Source: Nocardia cyriacigeorgica | GTDB taxonomy: Bacteria; Actinomycetota; Actinomycetes; Mycobacteriales; Mycobacteriaceae | Length of the DNA stretch: 64,000 nucleotides | Assembly: GCF_005863245.1 (NCBI RefSeq) | Contig: NZ_VBUT01000005.1 | Span: 124,001 to 188,000, forward strand | Direction of reading: 5' to 3' | Shown: piece by piece, positions 1-8,450 of the stretch | Numbering within the stretch: position 1 is the stretch's first letter | How the letters are laid out: each line of letters starts with the position of its first letter | The notes under the pieces: model-generated | Databases searched by the model: none | Told to the model about the DNA's origin: nothing | Seen by the model: the letters and a program-made list of their open reading frames with translations, nothing else | Translations under genes and position numbers: made by a program

Positions 1-31
1 ACCACGAACCCGAGGCCGACAGTCGCCCAGT

Positions 32-355
32 TCACCGCTGTATTCCGCCCACGCTGTACCAACGCGCGAACGAAGCGCGGGGAGCGGCACATTCGACATC
101 TGCGATGGTCATGAGGCGGTTCAATGTCATCGCGTCGACGTGGGCTGTGGAGGGCAGCAGCACGGTGTCGGCGCCTGCGGCCTGAACTTGTTGAAACAAG
201 CCGAGTATTGATGCGGAATCAGCCCACCGCAGTTCGTATCCCAGACGCCGTGCAAGCCTGCGCACCTGTGCCGCATCCCAGTCGCTGACCGGCGAACACG
301 GGTCGATCCACCCGAGCGCCGTCGGATTGGGCGCGCCCAGCCCGGAGAATCTCAT
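32..355 (-). CDS. Small protein of unknown function (107 aa)
   Basis: I do not recognise the family. The start at 355 is chosen because GAGAGG lies six bases upstream; a further upstream ATG (397) has no such site. The product has no signal peptide or membrane segment. It alternates short helices and strands: a Trp/Arg-rich segment (WDAAQVRRLARRLGYE) around residues 24-39 is followed by a hydrophobic VLLPST strand and an HVDAMTLNRLM helix. The shape suggests a small cytoplasmic alpha/beta protein, but that is inference. It is divergently placed from the XRE regulator at 512, with about 155 bases of shared promoter region, so it may be controlled by that protein. The ORF is complete and codon use is like a real gene. 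Confidence 0.6.
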   Translation of the reverse strand: MRFSGLGAPNPTALGWIDPCSPVSDWDAAQVRRLARRLGYELRWADSASILGLFQQVQAAGADTVLLPSTAHVDAMTLNRLMTIADVECAAPRASFARWYSVGGIQR

Positions 356-511
356 CGAATCCTCTCTGTCCTCGTCGATTCGGCGCGCGCCCGGCACCGG
401 GGGCTAACGCCTCCGATCAACGGCACTGCTGGTCGGTGTGCCAAGGGAACCGACATCGGCCCGGCGCCGGACGCTGATTCAGTCTGTGACGGAGGGCACT
501 CGGGTCGGTAT

Positions 512-1921
512 ATGTTTGATGCGGACACGAAACTGTCCGCATCCGAGGCAGGTTCGATCCCGGCCCGAAAGGGCCAGGTCACAGACGATGAACTGATGGC
601 CCAACAACCGCGCGAGCTGGCCGCGATGGAATCGGCGCAGAGGTTCTTCGGGGCGGAGTTGCGTCACTGGCGGTTGCTGCGCAGGTTGTCCTTGGAACGG
701 CTCGGCTCGATCAGCCACGACAGCGGTTCGCTGATCGGCAAGATCGAAAAGGCGCAACGACGGCCGACGCGTGACTTCGCGCAGCGAATGGACAAAGCAC
801 TGGACACCGGTGGGGTGTTCGAGCGAATGTGGCTGGACATGAATCCGCCAGTAGCGCAAGCGGAATCACAGGAACCCCTGGTTGCTGGCGATGACCACTC
901 GCAGTGGCTGGGTCTGGACGAATGTGACCCGGTGCGCGAATGGTTGGACGAAACAATCCCGGCGTTCTCGGCAGGTGAATCCCCCCGACGGGTTGGTGCG
1001 GCGGATATCGCGGTCATGTGGTCGATGTGCGATGTGTTCGCCAACACCGATCATCATCTGGGCGGTGGATACGCTCGGTCGACCTTGGCGAGATTTCTAG
1101 ACGATGTCGTCAAGCCAGCACTGCACGGCACTTACGACAATCGCACGGGGCGTGACCTGTACGCGGTCGCCGCGCGGTTGTGCGACCTGAGCGGCTTCAT
1201 GTGCTTCGATTCGGCGCGACAGGGACTCGGCCAAAGGTACTTCCGGCAAGCGCTACGGCTGGCCAAAGCCAGCGGGAATGCTGCGCTCGGGGCGCACATA
1301 CTCACCGATATGTCGATGCAGGCGCACTACCTCCGCCGTGCACCCGAGGCCATCCGGTTCGGTTCGGCAGCGGTCCGGGCTGCCGAACAGTCCGGTTCAC
1401 CGAGTACGACTGCGAGGTGCAATGCACTGCTGGCACGTGCGCACGCACTCGGCGGGGATACGCCCGCCAGCGCGCAGGCAATGGCTGAGGCCGAACGCCA
1501 GTTGAGTCGGGCGCGGCCGGATGACGAACCGGACTGGATCCGGTTCTTCACCGACCGGCAGCTGTCAGCCGAGTTCATGTACGCCGCTCACGACGCCGGC
1601 CGAACACGGGACGTCCAGCAATGGGCGCCGGTGGTGCTGGCCGATTCGGCCGGCATGGAACGTCGTCATGTGCTGGCGGGCTCGACGTTGGCGGGCTCGT
1701 TCGTGCCCGACACCCGCGATGGCTCGGACGGCGCACCAGTCGATGTCGAGCAGGCGTGCCGCGTGCTCGGGAACACCATGGTCGCGGCCCGCGGGCTGAC
1801 AAGTGCCCGGGGGATCGAGGCGATCAATGCCGTACGGCGACGGCTCGCCCCCTACGCTGAAATGGCTGTAGTCAAGGAAGTCGAGCATGAGTTTCGATCG
1901 ACCGTCGCATTGATTGGGTAG
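512..1921 (+). CDS. XRE-family helix-turn-helix regulator with long TPR-like C-terminal region
   Basis: A DNA-binding helix-turn-helix lies near the N-terminus (about residues 48-95), including LRHWRLLRRLSLERLG and the recognition-helix segment GSLIGKIEKAQRRPT, the layout of Cro/CI-type domains. The remaining roughly 370 residues are alpha-helical and rich in Ala and Arg, as in actinobacterial XRE regulators whose C-terminus is a TPR-like sensory or dimerisation region. The role is therefore probably a ligand- or partner-controlled transcription regulator; the target is unknown. The start is uncertain: ATG 512 gives 469 residues, whereas ATG 596 (residue 29) would still keep the whole HTH. 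Neither has a strong ribosome site. The stop lies three bases before the phosphotransferase start, so the two genes are almost certainly co-transcribed. Confidence 0.8.
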   Translation: MFDADTKLSASEAGSIPARKGQVTDDELMAQQPRELAAMESAQRFFGAELRHWRLLRRLSLERLGSISHDSGSLIGKIEKAQRRPTRDFAQRMDKALDTGGVFERMWLDMNPPVAQAESQEPLVAGDDHSQWLGLDECDPVREWLDETIPAFSAGESPRRVGAADIAVMWSMCDVFANTDHHLGGGYARSTLARFLDDVVKPALHGTYDNRTGRDLYAVAARLCDLSGFMCFDSARQGLGQRYFRQALRLAKASGNAALGAHILTDMSMQAHYLRRAPEAIRFGSAAVRAAEQSGSPSTTARCNALLARAHALGGDTPASAQAMAEAERQLSRARPDDEPDWIRFFTDRQLSAEFMYAAHDAGRTRDVQQWAPVVLADSAGMERRHVLAGSTLAGSFVPDTRDGSDGAPVDVEQACRVLGNTMVAARGLTSARGIEAINAVRRRLAPYAEMAVVKEVEHEFRSTVALIG

Positions 1922-1924
1922 GGC

Positions 1925-2842
1925 ATGTCATCGAGGGAGCACGCAGCACTCAGGTACGCGTGTGGTGTGCGGGGCTTGGACGCGGCGGGCGCTGAACTGA
2001 TCCATCACTCGAGTAACGCGGTGTACGTGCTTCCTCGGCATGCGGCTGTCGCTCGCGTCAGTGCCGATGAAGCAGATCTCGATCGGCACACCCGGACCTA
2101 TGAGGTGGCTCGGTGGTTGACCGCACAAGGTTTCGGTGCGACCGCTCCGCTGTCGAACGTGACGCCTGTTCATGCGAGGGGCTACACGGTTGGCTTCTGG
2201 CAGTACTACCCGCAGGAAGCCGGGCTCCATGAACCGACCTCGAGAGAGCTGGGCAGGTTACTGCGCACGCTGCACGACCTTCCAGCGCCGACGATTGATC
2301 TGCATCAGTGGGTTCCACTCGAATCGCTACACGCAGCGCTGCACGACGTCGAGAACCAGACAGCGATCACGGCAGAAGAACGGGACTGGCTGGTTCAGCG
2401 GGTCGAGGAGATCCGCAAGGAGCTGAGGGAACTGAACTGGCCACTGGGAACCGGGTTGATACACGGGGACGCATGGGCGGGAAACTTGCTGTGGGACAGC
2501 AGCATAAGTCCACCCCAGGCGCTGCTGGGTGATTGGGACTGGGTGAGTATTGGGCCACGTGAAGTAGACCTGATACCCACCTGGCACGCCACCGTCCGAT
2601 ACGGCCGAGATGAATCGTGGGTCTCGGACTTTATCGCCGAATACGGATACGACCTCCGCGAATGGACGGGCTACCCAGTTCTGCTCGACATGCGTGACCT
2701 TGTCCAAGTGAGCGGACCGCTCCGCCGGGCAGCCGCATCGCCCGAACATGCAGGACGGTTGCGACAGCGGGTCCACGACATACGCGCAGGAAACCGGACC
2801 ACATCGTGGAGCCAGTACCAGCCGCGGCGGTCGCTGACATAA
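1925..2842 (+). CDS. Aminoglycoside phosphotransferase (APH)-fold kinase
   Basis: The 305-residue protein has the catalytic motif HGDAWAGN at residues 180-187 (predicted catalytic Asp182, metal-binding Asn187) and the second metal motif GDWDW with Asp203 and Asp205. These are the Brenner and DFG-equivalent motifs of the APH/choline-kinase superfamily, so ATP-dependent phosphorylation of a small-molecule hydroxyl is predicted. The substrate cannot be read from sequence: family members act on aminoglycosides, homoserine, choline or sugars, so antibiotic resistance should not be assumed. The ATG is preceded by a GGGTAGGG stretch and lies three bases after the XRE stop, which indicates an operon and probably translational coupling. 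No signal peptide or membrane segment is visible. Confidence 0.85.
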   Translation: MSSREHAALRYACGVRGLDAAGAELIHHSSNAVYVLPRHAAVARVSADEADLDRHTRTYEVARWLTAQGFGATAPLSNVTPVHARGYTVGFWQYYPQEAGLHEPTSRELGRLLRTLHDLPAPTIDLHQWVPLESLHAALHDVENQTAITAEERDWLVQRVEEIRKELRELNWPLGTGLIHGDAWAGNLLWDSSISPPQALLGDWDWVSIGPREVDLIPTWHATVRYGRDESWVSDFIAEYGYDLREWTGYPVLLDMRDLVQVSGPLRRAAASPEHAGRLRQRVHDIRAGNRTTSWSQYQPRRSLT

Positions 2843-2846
2843 CTAG

Positions 2847-3357
2847 TTGCTCAACGCGAATCGGCAACGACGAGGCCATTTCCGGGCCCGAGAACGATCA
2901 TCGCGCCTAGTGGAATCGATCCGGCCGGAGCTGCGGCAGATGTCACCATGGGTCGGCTTCCGGTCCGTTCGCGAGCTGCATGGCCGGTTGGCCGATCTGC
3001 AATATCCTCACGGTGTGACTTACCCCGTGGACCCCCGCGAGCCGCTGGTCATGAAGCGGATCGCACGGGCGCGCGCGGCGTTCGACGGATCGAAGCCGAC
3101 CTATATCGGTGGAGGCCGCCGCTCCGACCCGTCCGAGGCGTTTCAGCGGGCACAAGACGAGCTACATGCTGCTGAGCAGGCCCGTAACAGGTTTGCTGGT
3201 CGATCTGGTTGGCGACGCCGACGCAGTGCCGCTCGAGCTGGCGAAACGGTTGGGGCTGACAGGCCGGATGGCGGTGCATGTCATCGAGACCGCCCGGTCG
3301 GGTACCAGGCTGATGCGTGAGCACGTGTTCGGATCTGACTCCGATAGTTCACCCTGA
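2847..3357 (+). pseudogene. Unknown gene, probably interrupted by a one-base frameshift
   Basis: Two reading frames look coding in succession. Frame one runs from ATG 2847 and is convincing from about 3000 (VDPREPLVMKRIARARAAFDG) to about 3190 (RAQDELHAAEQARN). It then degenerates into Arg-rich sequence and stops at 3320. The next frame is convincing from about 3190 (GLLVDLVGDADAVPLELAKR) to its stop at 3357. Third codon positions are G/C-rich in both good halves. Joined, they would give a protein of about 110-165 residues, depending on the start. The true start is unclear: ATG 2847, ATG 2940 or GTG 3015 are all possible. The family is not recognised. This could be a decayed gene, a sequencing error, or less likely two overlapping genes. 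Confidence 0.4.
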
Positions 3358-3482
3358 TTCTCGTCGGCGGTCTCGTGCTCTCCGCGACCTGCCGATCGGC
3401 GGCGCGATGATCGGTCGCGAGGACCGCACCCTCAGGTTCGGATTCGGCGGCGCCGCGCGGCGTTGCGCGCAATTGCCACTGC

Positions 3483-4076
3483 CTACTGCCCCGTCCGCCC
3501 GTCGATCCGCTCGCGAAGAAAGTCGGCGTGCCCGTTGTGGCGGGCGTATTCCTCGATCATGTGCAGGTAGATCCAGCGGAGGGTGTATTCGGTGCCGGTG
3601 ACCGGGTGGTGGCAGCGGTGGTCGAGGGGCAGCGGCGCTACGGCTGCGTCGGCGAGGGCTCGTTCGCGGTGGTAGGTGGCTAAATCGGTGGCGGGGTCGG
3701 CGGTGGGGACGTCGTCGAAGTCGCCGTCGGGGTTGGTTTCGGAGCAGTAGAGGTAGTCGAGGGGTTCGGCGGCGGCGGTGATGCGGAACCAGCCGCGTTC
3801 GTTCTCGGTGAGGTGGCGGATGAGGCCGTGCAGGGAGATCTTCGATGGGGCGACGCAGCGTTGGGCGAGTTGGGCGGGGTCGAGGCCTGCGCACTTCAAC
3901 AGCAGCGTTTGGCGGTGGTAGTCCAGCCACGACTGCAACATCGGCCGCTCGTCGGCCACGGACAACGTCTCGATCCGATCGATCTCGGGGGCGATCCATG
4001 CCACCGGGGGACTGTACCGCGCGGGCATCGCAGGCGTGGGATGAATTCCGGCCGTGCCGGACATCCGGGGCGGCAC
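3483..4076 (-). CDS. DinB / DUF664 family protein
   Basis: The protein (197 residues from ATG 4076, or 181 from ATG 4028) has the DinB-like four-helix pattern. LLLKCAGLDPAQLAQRCVAPSKISLHGLIRH is broken here into its recognisable pieces: an early helix, SLHGLIRHLTENERGWF with the first histidine, and YLHMIEEYARHNGHADFLRE near the C-terminus with the second and third. That three-histidine pattern is typical of the metal site in DUF664 and mycothiol-dependent transferases. The likely role is a thiol-dependent transferase or isomerase in the cytoplasm; the substrate is unknown. It lies downstream on the same strand as a related maleylpyruvate-isomerase-type gene, about 255 bases away. Confidence 0.8.
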   Translation of the reverse strand: MPPRMSGTAGIHPTPAMPARYSPPVAWIAPEIDRIETLSVADERPMLQSWLDYHRQTLLLKCAGLDPAQLAQRCVAPSKISLHGLIRHLTENERGWFRITAAAEPLDYLYCSETNPDGDFDDVPTADPATDLATYHRERALADAAVAPLPLDHRCHHPVTGTEYTLRWIYLHMIEEYARHNGHADFLRERIDGRTGQ

Positions 4077-4331
4077 ACACGGTCCGTGCGGTGAGTCAGC
4101 GAGCGGTGCCGCCGGTGCGCACGACGTCGATGGTGCCCGGCCGGGGGACCAGGGGCGGTAAGCGCTGCGACGGGGAACGACACCGGTCGGGCCGAAGCGT
4201 CGACACGGCCTCCTGACGGGGCCAGAGTGCGGCCGCGGCGTAGGTGCCGTTGATCAGAATCGGCTCCCCCGTGCGTGACGACTGTCGGCCACCACGCAGG
4301 TGAGTGGGCCGGGCGCCGCCGAGCTGACCGG

Positions 4332-4961
4332 CTATCGGCTGGTACTGAACCGCTCGGCCGCTGGGCCGTGCAGATGACCGGCCGGGAGCGTGCGCCCAGA
4401 CAACACCAGCAGCAGGTCCTGGGCACGACCGGTGAGTGGGGTGCCAGTGCCGTAGGACCAATCGAGGTCGTCGGCGCGCAACTGAATTCCATCGAGGTCG
4501 ACGCCGAAGTACTTCACCTGCTTCGGCCGCACCGATTCCAGTACCGGCCGCAGCCGATGCTCGGGCAGCACGTCGTCGAGGCCGATGCCGACGGTGATGT
4601 CCAGACCGTGGACGACGTCGTGGCTGAGCGCGCCGACATACCCACCACCCGGCGGCTTCCATGGATGGTTCACGTTGTCGTGCAGGCAGGTCAGCAGCTG
4701 TGACGAGGTGAGTTCGGCCGCGTCGGCGCGGGCGCTGCGATCGGACATGCGGTTGAAATTGCCGCCTGCCTTGATCATGCCGAGCACGAACCGGGGCAGC
4801 GAGAGCCGGTACGGCATGGTGATATGGGCGACGACTTCGCGCACCCGCCACCCCTCGCACAGCGTCGGCGCGTCCCAGCCCGCCTCGTCCAGCCCGCCGA
4901 GCACCTCGGTCAAATATCGACGCTGCTCAGCGATCGCTGCCCGGACTTCGGTATCGGTCAT
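4332..4961 (-). CDS. Maleylpyruvate isomerase family mycothiol-dependent enzyme
   Basis: The 209-residue product begins MTDTEVRAAIAEQRRYL. ATG 4961 is preceded by GGAGCAGACG, a good ribosome site. The N-terminal helices with LCEGWRVREVVAHIT (around residues 34-48) and LSHDVVHGLDI (around 108-118) match the MDMPI N-terminal fold, where a Glu and two His residues bind a divalent metal. Family members use mycothiol as cofactor for isomerase or thiol-transferase chemistry, which suits an actinobacterium. The substrate is not deducible; many members of this family are not true maleylpyruvate isomerases. It is upstream of, and on the same strand as, the DinB relative at 3483. Confidence 0.82.
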   Translation of the reverse strand: MTDTEVRAAIAEQRRYLTEVLGGLDEAGWDAPTLCEGWRVREVVAHITMPYRLSLPRFVLGMIKAGGNFNRMSDRSARADAAELTSSQLLTCLHDNVNHPWKPPGGGYVGALSHDVVHGLDITVGIGLDDVLPEHRLRPVLESVRPKQVKYFGVDLDGIQLRADDLDWSYGTGTPLTGRAQDLLLVLSGRTLPAGHLHGPAAERFSTSR

Positions 4962-5216
4962 CGTCTGCTCCTGTTCGTCGCGCGTCGGCCGGCTGCGCAC
5001 ACCGGCCGCTCAGGGATAGGACCGGGCGAGGCGGCGGAATTCATCGGTGAGCCGGGGTGGATATCGGCGCCGTCCCGACGCAGCGCCCGGCCGGGGCGTA
5101 AGGGTGCGTGGAAGGGTGGGTTTCGGCGCGCGACCGACCGCGTTCTGTGCGAGGATTCGAGGTCGGTTGCACGCGAGGAGCGATCGGGTCGGAGCCGATC
5201 GCCGGGAGGAACACCG

Positions 5217-5678
5217 ATGCCGACGACAGCGCTGACCCAGCAGACCTTCGACCAGGTCATCGCGAGCAACCACATCGTGCTGGTCGAGTTCTGGGCCTCC
5301 TGGTGCGGCTGGTGCACCCTCTTCGCGCCGGTCTACGCCTCTTCCGCCGAGATCCATCCGGACATCGTGCACGCGACCGTCGACGGCGAAGCCGAATCCG
5401 GCCTGGTCGCCGCGGCCCAGGTGGACAGTTATCCGTGGCTGATGGGGTTCCGCGAAGGCCTGCTGGTGTATTCGCAGGCCGGCTACCTGCCCGCCGACCA
5501 CTTCGAAGAACTGGTCCAGCAGATCCGCTGGATGGACATGGACGCCTACCGCCGCAGCATCGCCGACGCCGCCCGCACCCCGACCCAACAGCCGCAACCC
5601 GCGGCCCAACCGGCCACGCCACCACGGCTGGCGGGCTTGGCACCCGGCTCCGCGTCCTACGGCTGGCCCGGCCTCTGA
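5217..5678 (+). CDS. Thioredoxin-family protein with CGWC active site
   Basis: The start is ATG 5217 behind GGGAGGA at 5204-5210; longer in-frame extensions upstream overlap the neighbouring gene and lack a ribosome site. The product is 153 residues. VLVEFWASWCGWC places the redox pair at Cys30 and Cys33, and DSYPW supplies the cis-proline loop expected of a thioredoxin fold. CGWC differs from the CGPC of classical thioredoxin, so its redox potential or partners may differ. After the fold there is a tail of about 35 residues rich in Gln, Pro and Ala, with no second domain. There is no signal peptide, so it should act in the cytoplasm as a thiol-disulfide reductase or a protein-bound redox partner. 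Confidence 0.85.
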   Translation: MPTTALTQQTFDQVIASNHIVLVEFWASWCGWCTLFAPVYASSAEIHPDIVHATVDGEAESGLVAAAQVDSYPWLMGFREGLLVYSQAGYLPADHFEELVQQIRWMDMDAYRRSIADAARTPTQQPQPAAQPATPPRLAGLAPGSASYGWPGL

Positions 5679-5679
5679 C

Positions 5680-5864
5680 ATGACCTCCGACGTCGCGCGC
5701 GAGTACGCCGACCGAGCGATCTTCGCACCCGCCTAGAAACCTACGCGCGGCACTCGGCGCGCCAGGACTACCCGATCGCCGACGTAGTGTCCGCGCTGTC
5801 GCTGCACGGCTCCGAGGACCTGGCCGACATCGGCTGCGGCGACGCCCGGTTCCTGGCGCCGTAG
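5680..5864 (+). pseudogene. Remnant of a SAM-dependent methyltransferase gene
   Basis: An ATG two bases after the thioredoxin stop opens a frame reading MTSDVAREYADRAIF that ends at a TAG (5734-5736). Another frame, open across about 5711-5864, continues sensibly: LRTRLETYARHSARQDYP, then EDLADIGCGDARFL, which is methyltransferase motif I (the SAM-binding glycine loop), before a stop at 5862-5864. The gene therefore appears to have a frameshift near 5711 and to be cut off just after motif I; an intact enzyme would be about 200-270 residues. The region after 5864 is the promoter side of the kinase gene. Confidence 0.6.
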
Positions 5865-5951
5865 CGCGGTGCGTGCCGCGAGAATTCACGGCGATCGGAG
5901 ATCACCACCCATCCGCTAAGGTATGCGGCAGTTTTCGTGGAGGGATTGCGG

Positions 5952-7427
5952 GTGGATCGACGGCTGGCGGTGGGGCAGGAGTTCGCCGGTTATCGGATCG
6001 AACGGCTGCTCGGGGAGGGCGGCATGGGGCAGGTGTATCTGGCGCATGACCGGGATCTGCCTCGGATGGTGGCGTTGAAGCTGCTCAGCCCGGTGATCGG
6101 GGACGACGCCGAGGTGCGGGCGCGGTTCCTGCGGGAGGCGGATACGGCGGCGCGGCTGGCGCATCCCAATATCGTCGCGGTGTATGCCAGGGGGCAGGAG
6201 CAGGACCGGCTCTGGATGGCGATCCAGTACGTCGAGGGCACCGATGTGGCGACCGCGCTGCGGGAGGGGCCGATCCGCCCCGCCGACGCCGTGCGGATCA
6301 CCGAGGAAACCGCGAAGGCCCTCGATCACGCGCACCGCTTCGGCGTCCTGCACCGGGATGTCAAGCCCGCCAACATCCTGCTCGAATGGGGTCCGCAACG
6401 GCAGGTCTACCTCACCGATTTCGGCATCGCCAAGGCCCTCGACCGCGCCGACGGCCTGACCAGGACCGGCGAGCTCTACGCCAGTTTCCATTATGCGGCG
6501 CCGGAGCAGTTCGAGCTGCGCGCCGACATCGACCACCGCGCCGATGTGTACGCCCTCGGCTGCACCCTCTACTACATGCTGACGGGGGAGCTGCCCTATC
6601 CCGGCGCCAGCACGGGCCAGCTCATCGCCGCCCACCTCAACGCGCCGGTTCCGCGTCCGAGCGTGCACAACCCGGCCGTGCCGCCGGCGTTCGACGACGT
6701 CATCGCGCGAGCCATGGCGAAGAATCGCGACGAAAGATACGGCAGCTGTGGTGAACTGGCGGCGGCCGCCCGCCGGGCATCGACCGCACCGCGTAGTCCG
6801 GCACCGCCGGTCACCGGTCCGACAGCGCTGTCTCCGAACATTGCTCAGGGAATCGGTTCAGGCCGGAACGCGGTCACCGTTTCCGCCACGAATCCCGCCC
6901 CGGTGACGCGCTGGCGCAAAGCACGCAAACCGCTGGCCGCCGCGGTCACTGCCCTCGCGATCTTCGCCGTCGCCGCCATCACCGCGGTGCTGCTGCGCGG
7001 CGGCGGCGATTCGCAGTCGCCCGGCACACCCCCTCCGCCCGCAGGCGCACAGGCGGCCGCCGAGCACGCGGCCTGCGAGTACAGCAAGCTGATGGCCACC
7101 TACGACTACGACGACCCCGACGGCTGGGAGCAACGCGTCTACGACGGCGCCACCGGCGAATGGGGAGCCCAGGCGCAGGGTGTGCTGCCGATGGTCGGGA
7201 TGCTCGTCGCCTCCGACCCGGTCCGTACGCGCGCCGTCGACGCCGAATGCACCGCGACCATGAGCGATTCCGACACCGTCGCCGAGGTCGATGTGCTGCT
7301 CACCCAGATCAACGCACCGCCGGGCAAACCCGAGGAGACCGAGCAGATCTCGATGTCCACTCGGATGGAGCTGGTCGACGGCCGGTGGCTGTGCAGCAGG
7401 CTGGTCACCCCGCTGCTGCCCAACTGA
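5952..7427 (+). CDS. Membrane serine/threonine protein kinase (Pkn family)
   Basis: GTG 5952 is preferred over GTG 5937 because GGAGGG at 5939-5944 sits seven bases before it. The 491-residue protein has a complete Hanks-type kinase domain: glycine loop LGEGGMGQVY, ATP-binding Lys43 in VALKLL, HRDVKPAN with catalytic Asp136, and DFG at 156-158. This is followed by a Pro/Ala/Ser linker, one membrane helix at about 328-349, and an extracytoplasmic domain of about 120 residues containing several cysteines (ACEYSKL, VDAECTATM, WLCSRL). This matches the actinobacterial receptor-kinase architecture, but there are no PASTA repeats, so it is not a PknB orthologue. It probably senses an external signal and phosphorylates cytoplasmic targets. 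The ligand is unknown. Confidence 0.93.
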   Translation: MDRRLAVGQEFAGYRIERLLGEGGMGQVYLAHDRDLPRMVALKLLSPVIGDDAEVRARFLREADTAARLAHPNIVAVYARGQEQDRLWMAIQYVEGTDVATALREGPIRPADAVRITEETAKALDHAHRFGVLHRDVKPANILLEWGPQRQVYLTDFGIAKALDRADGLTRTGELYASFHYAAPEQFELRADIDHRADVYALGCTLYYMLTGELPYPGASTGQLIAAHLNAPVPRPSVHNPAVPPAFDDVIARAMAKNRDERYGSCGELAAAARRASTAPRSPAPPVTGPTALSPNIAQGIGSGRNAVTVSATNPAPVTRWRKARKPLAAAVTALAIFAVAAITAVLLRGGGDSQSPGTPPPPAGAQAAAEHAACEYSKLMATYDYDDPDGWEQRVYDGATGEWGAQAQGVLPMVGMLVASDPVRTRAVDAECTATMSDSDTVAEVDVLLTQINAPPGKPEETEQISMSTRMELVDGRWLCSRLVTPLLPN

Positions 7428-7444
7428 CAGCGGCGTGTGATACG

Positions 7445-7473
7445 GAGACCATCCGGTATGTGATCGTGGTCTC
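7445..7473. promoter_or_regulatory. Inverted repeat upstream of the IclR gene
   Basis: GAGACCA (7445-7451) and TGGTCTC (7467-7473) are perfect complements separated by 15 bases. The element lies 18 bases after the kinase stop and 72 bases before the IclR start. It could be an operator for the IclR protein or a weak hairpin terminator for the kinase gene; there is no T tract. Confidence 0.35.
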
Positions 7474-7545
7474 GACCGCCCGAATCCGTGCTGCCCGTGG
7501 GCGTACCGCTCCTAAGCTGTACCCGCTGCACGATGGAGGTTGATC

Positions 7546-8376
7546 TTGACGGTCGAGGTGCCGACTCACCCCGGGACCGGTGCGTTGCGGGTCGGCCAGG
7601 ATCCGGCGCCACGCCCCGAGCCTCCGGTCTCGATGATCGAGCGGATGACGCTCATCCTGGACGCCTTCGACGGCGCGACGCCGACCCTCACCCTGCACCA
7701 CCTGGTCGAACGCACCGGCCTGCCGCGCTCCACCGTGCACCGCATCCTCGATCAGATGATCCGGCTGCGCTGGCTCGCCCACGCACCCGGCGGCTACCGG
7801 CTCGGCCTGCGCGTGCTCGAACTCGGCGGTCTGGCGGCCGGGCACAACGAGATCCGTGACGCGGTGAGCCCGCTATTGCACGATCTGTGCCGGCGCAGCG
7901 ACCTCGATCTCGTCGGACACCTCGGTGTTCTGGACGGGCGTGAGGTTCTCTACCTGGACAAGGTGGGCGGCAGGCACACCGCGAACGTCCCGACCCGCCT
8001 GGGCGGCCGGATGCCCGCGCACAGCACCGCCCTCGGCAAGGCCATGCTGGCCGCGCTGGAGCCGAGCGTGGTCGACGCCTCGTTCCGGGACCGTCTGCCG
8101 CAGCTGACCGCACGCACCATCGGCGACCGCGCCGAATTGCATCGCGAGCTGACCCGTATCCGGCACCGCCAAGGTGTGGCCGTCGACAACGAGGAATCGG
8201 TGCCGGGAATCGGCTGCGTCGCGGTCCCGGTGCGCAGGCGCGGGATGGCGGTGGCGGCGCTGTCGCTGAGCACTCGCGTCGGGGCCGATCGGTCCGCCAC
8301 CGACATCAGCAGTCAGGCCCGCATGCTGATGAGCCTGGCGCGCGAAGCCACGGACCTGCTCGCGGCTCGGCTCTGA
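7546..8376 (+). CDS. IclR-family transcriptional regulator
   Basis: TTG 7546 is chosen because GGAGGT (7535-7540) is five bases upstream; TTG 7540 overlaps that site. The 276-residue protein has an N-terminal winged helix-turn-helix (about residues 30-85, with LVERTGLPRSTVHRILDQMIRLRWL) and the IclR effector domain, including GRMPAHSTALGKAMLA and GVAVDNEESVPGIGCVAVPV, both hallmark segments. IclR proteins bind small aromatic or aliphatic acids and control catabolic operons, usually adjacent ones. The alcohol dehydrogenase gene starts 74 bases downstream on the same strand, so it is a probable target or operon partner. Confidence 0.9.
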   Translation: MTVEVPTHPGTGALRVGQDPAPRPEPPVSMIERMTLILDAFDGATPTLTLHHLVERTGLPRSTVHRILDQMIRLRWLAHAPGGYRLGLRVLELGGLAAGHNEIRDAVSPLLHDLCRRSDLDLVGHLGVLDGREVLYLDKVGGRHTANVPTRLGGRMPAHSTALGKAMLAALEPSVVDASFRDRLPQLTARTIGDRAELHRELTRIRHRQGVAVDNEESVPGIGCVAVPVRRRGMAVAALSLSTRVGADRSATDISSQARMLMSLAREATDLLAARL

Positions 8377-8450
8377 TCGCGTCCGCCGCCGCGGAGTAAT
8401 GTTCGTCCCAGAACCGTCCACACCGCTCGTCGTCGAATGCGAGAAGTGCG

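Noticed and set aside
1925..2842. Aminoglycoside resistance gene
   Set aside because: The fold and metal motifs are clear, but the substrate is not encoded in these motifs, and most chromosomal members are not resistance enzymes.
4096..4860. 254-codon minus-strand ORF overlapping the maleylpyruvate isomerase gene
   Set aside because: It is out of frame with the recognised protein and Arg/Ala-rich. The 4077-4331 gap that it partly fills shows no other gene evidence.
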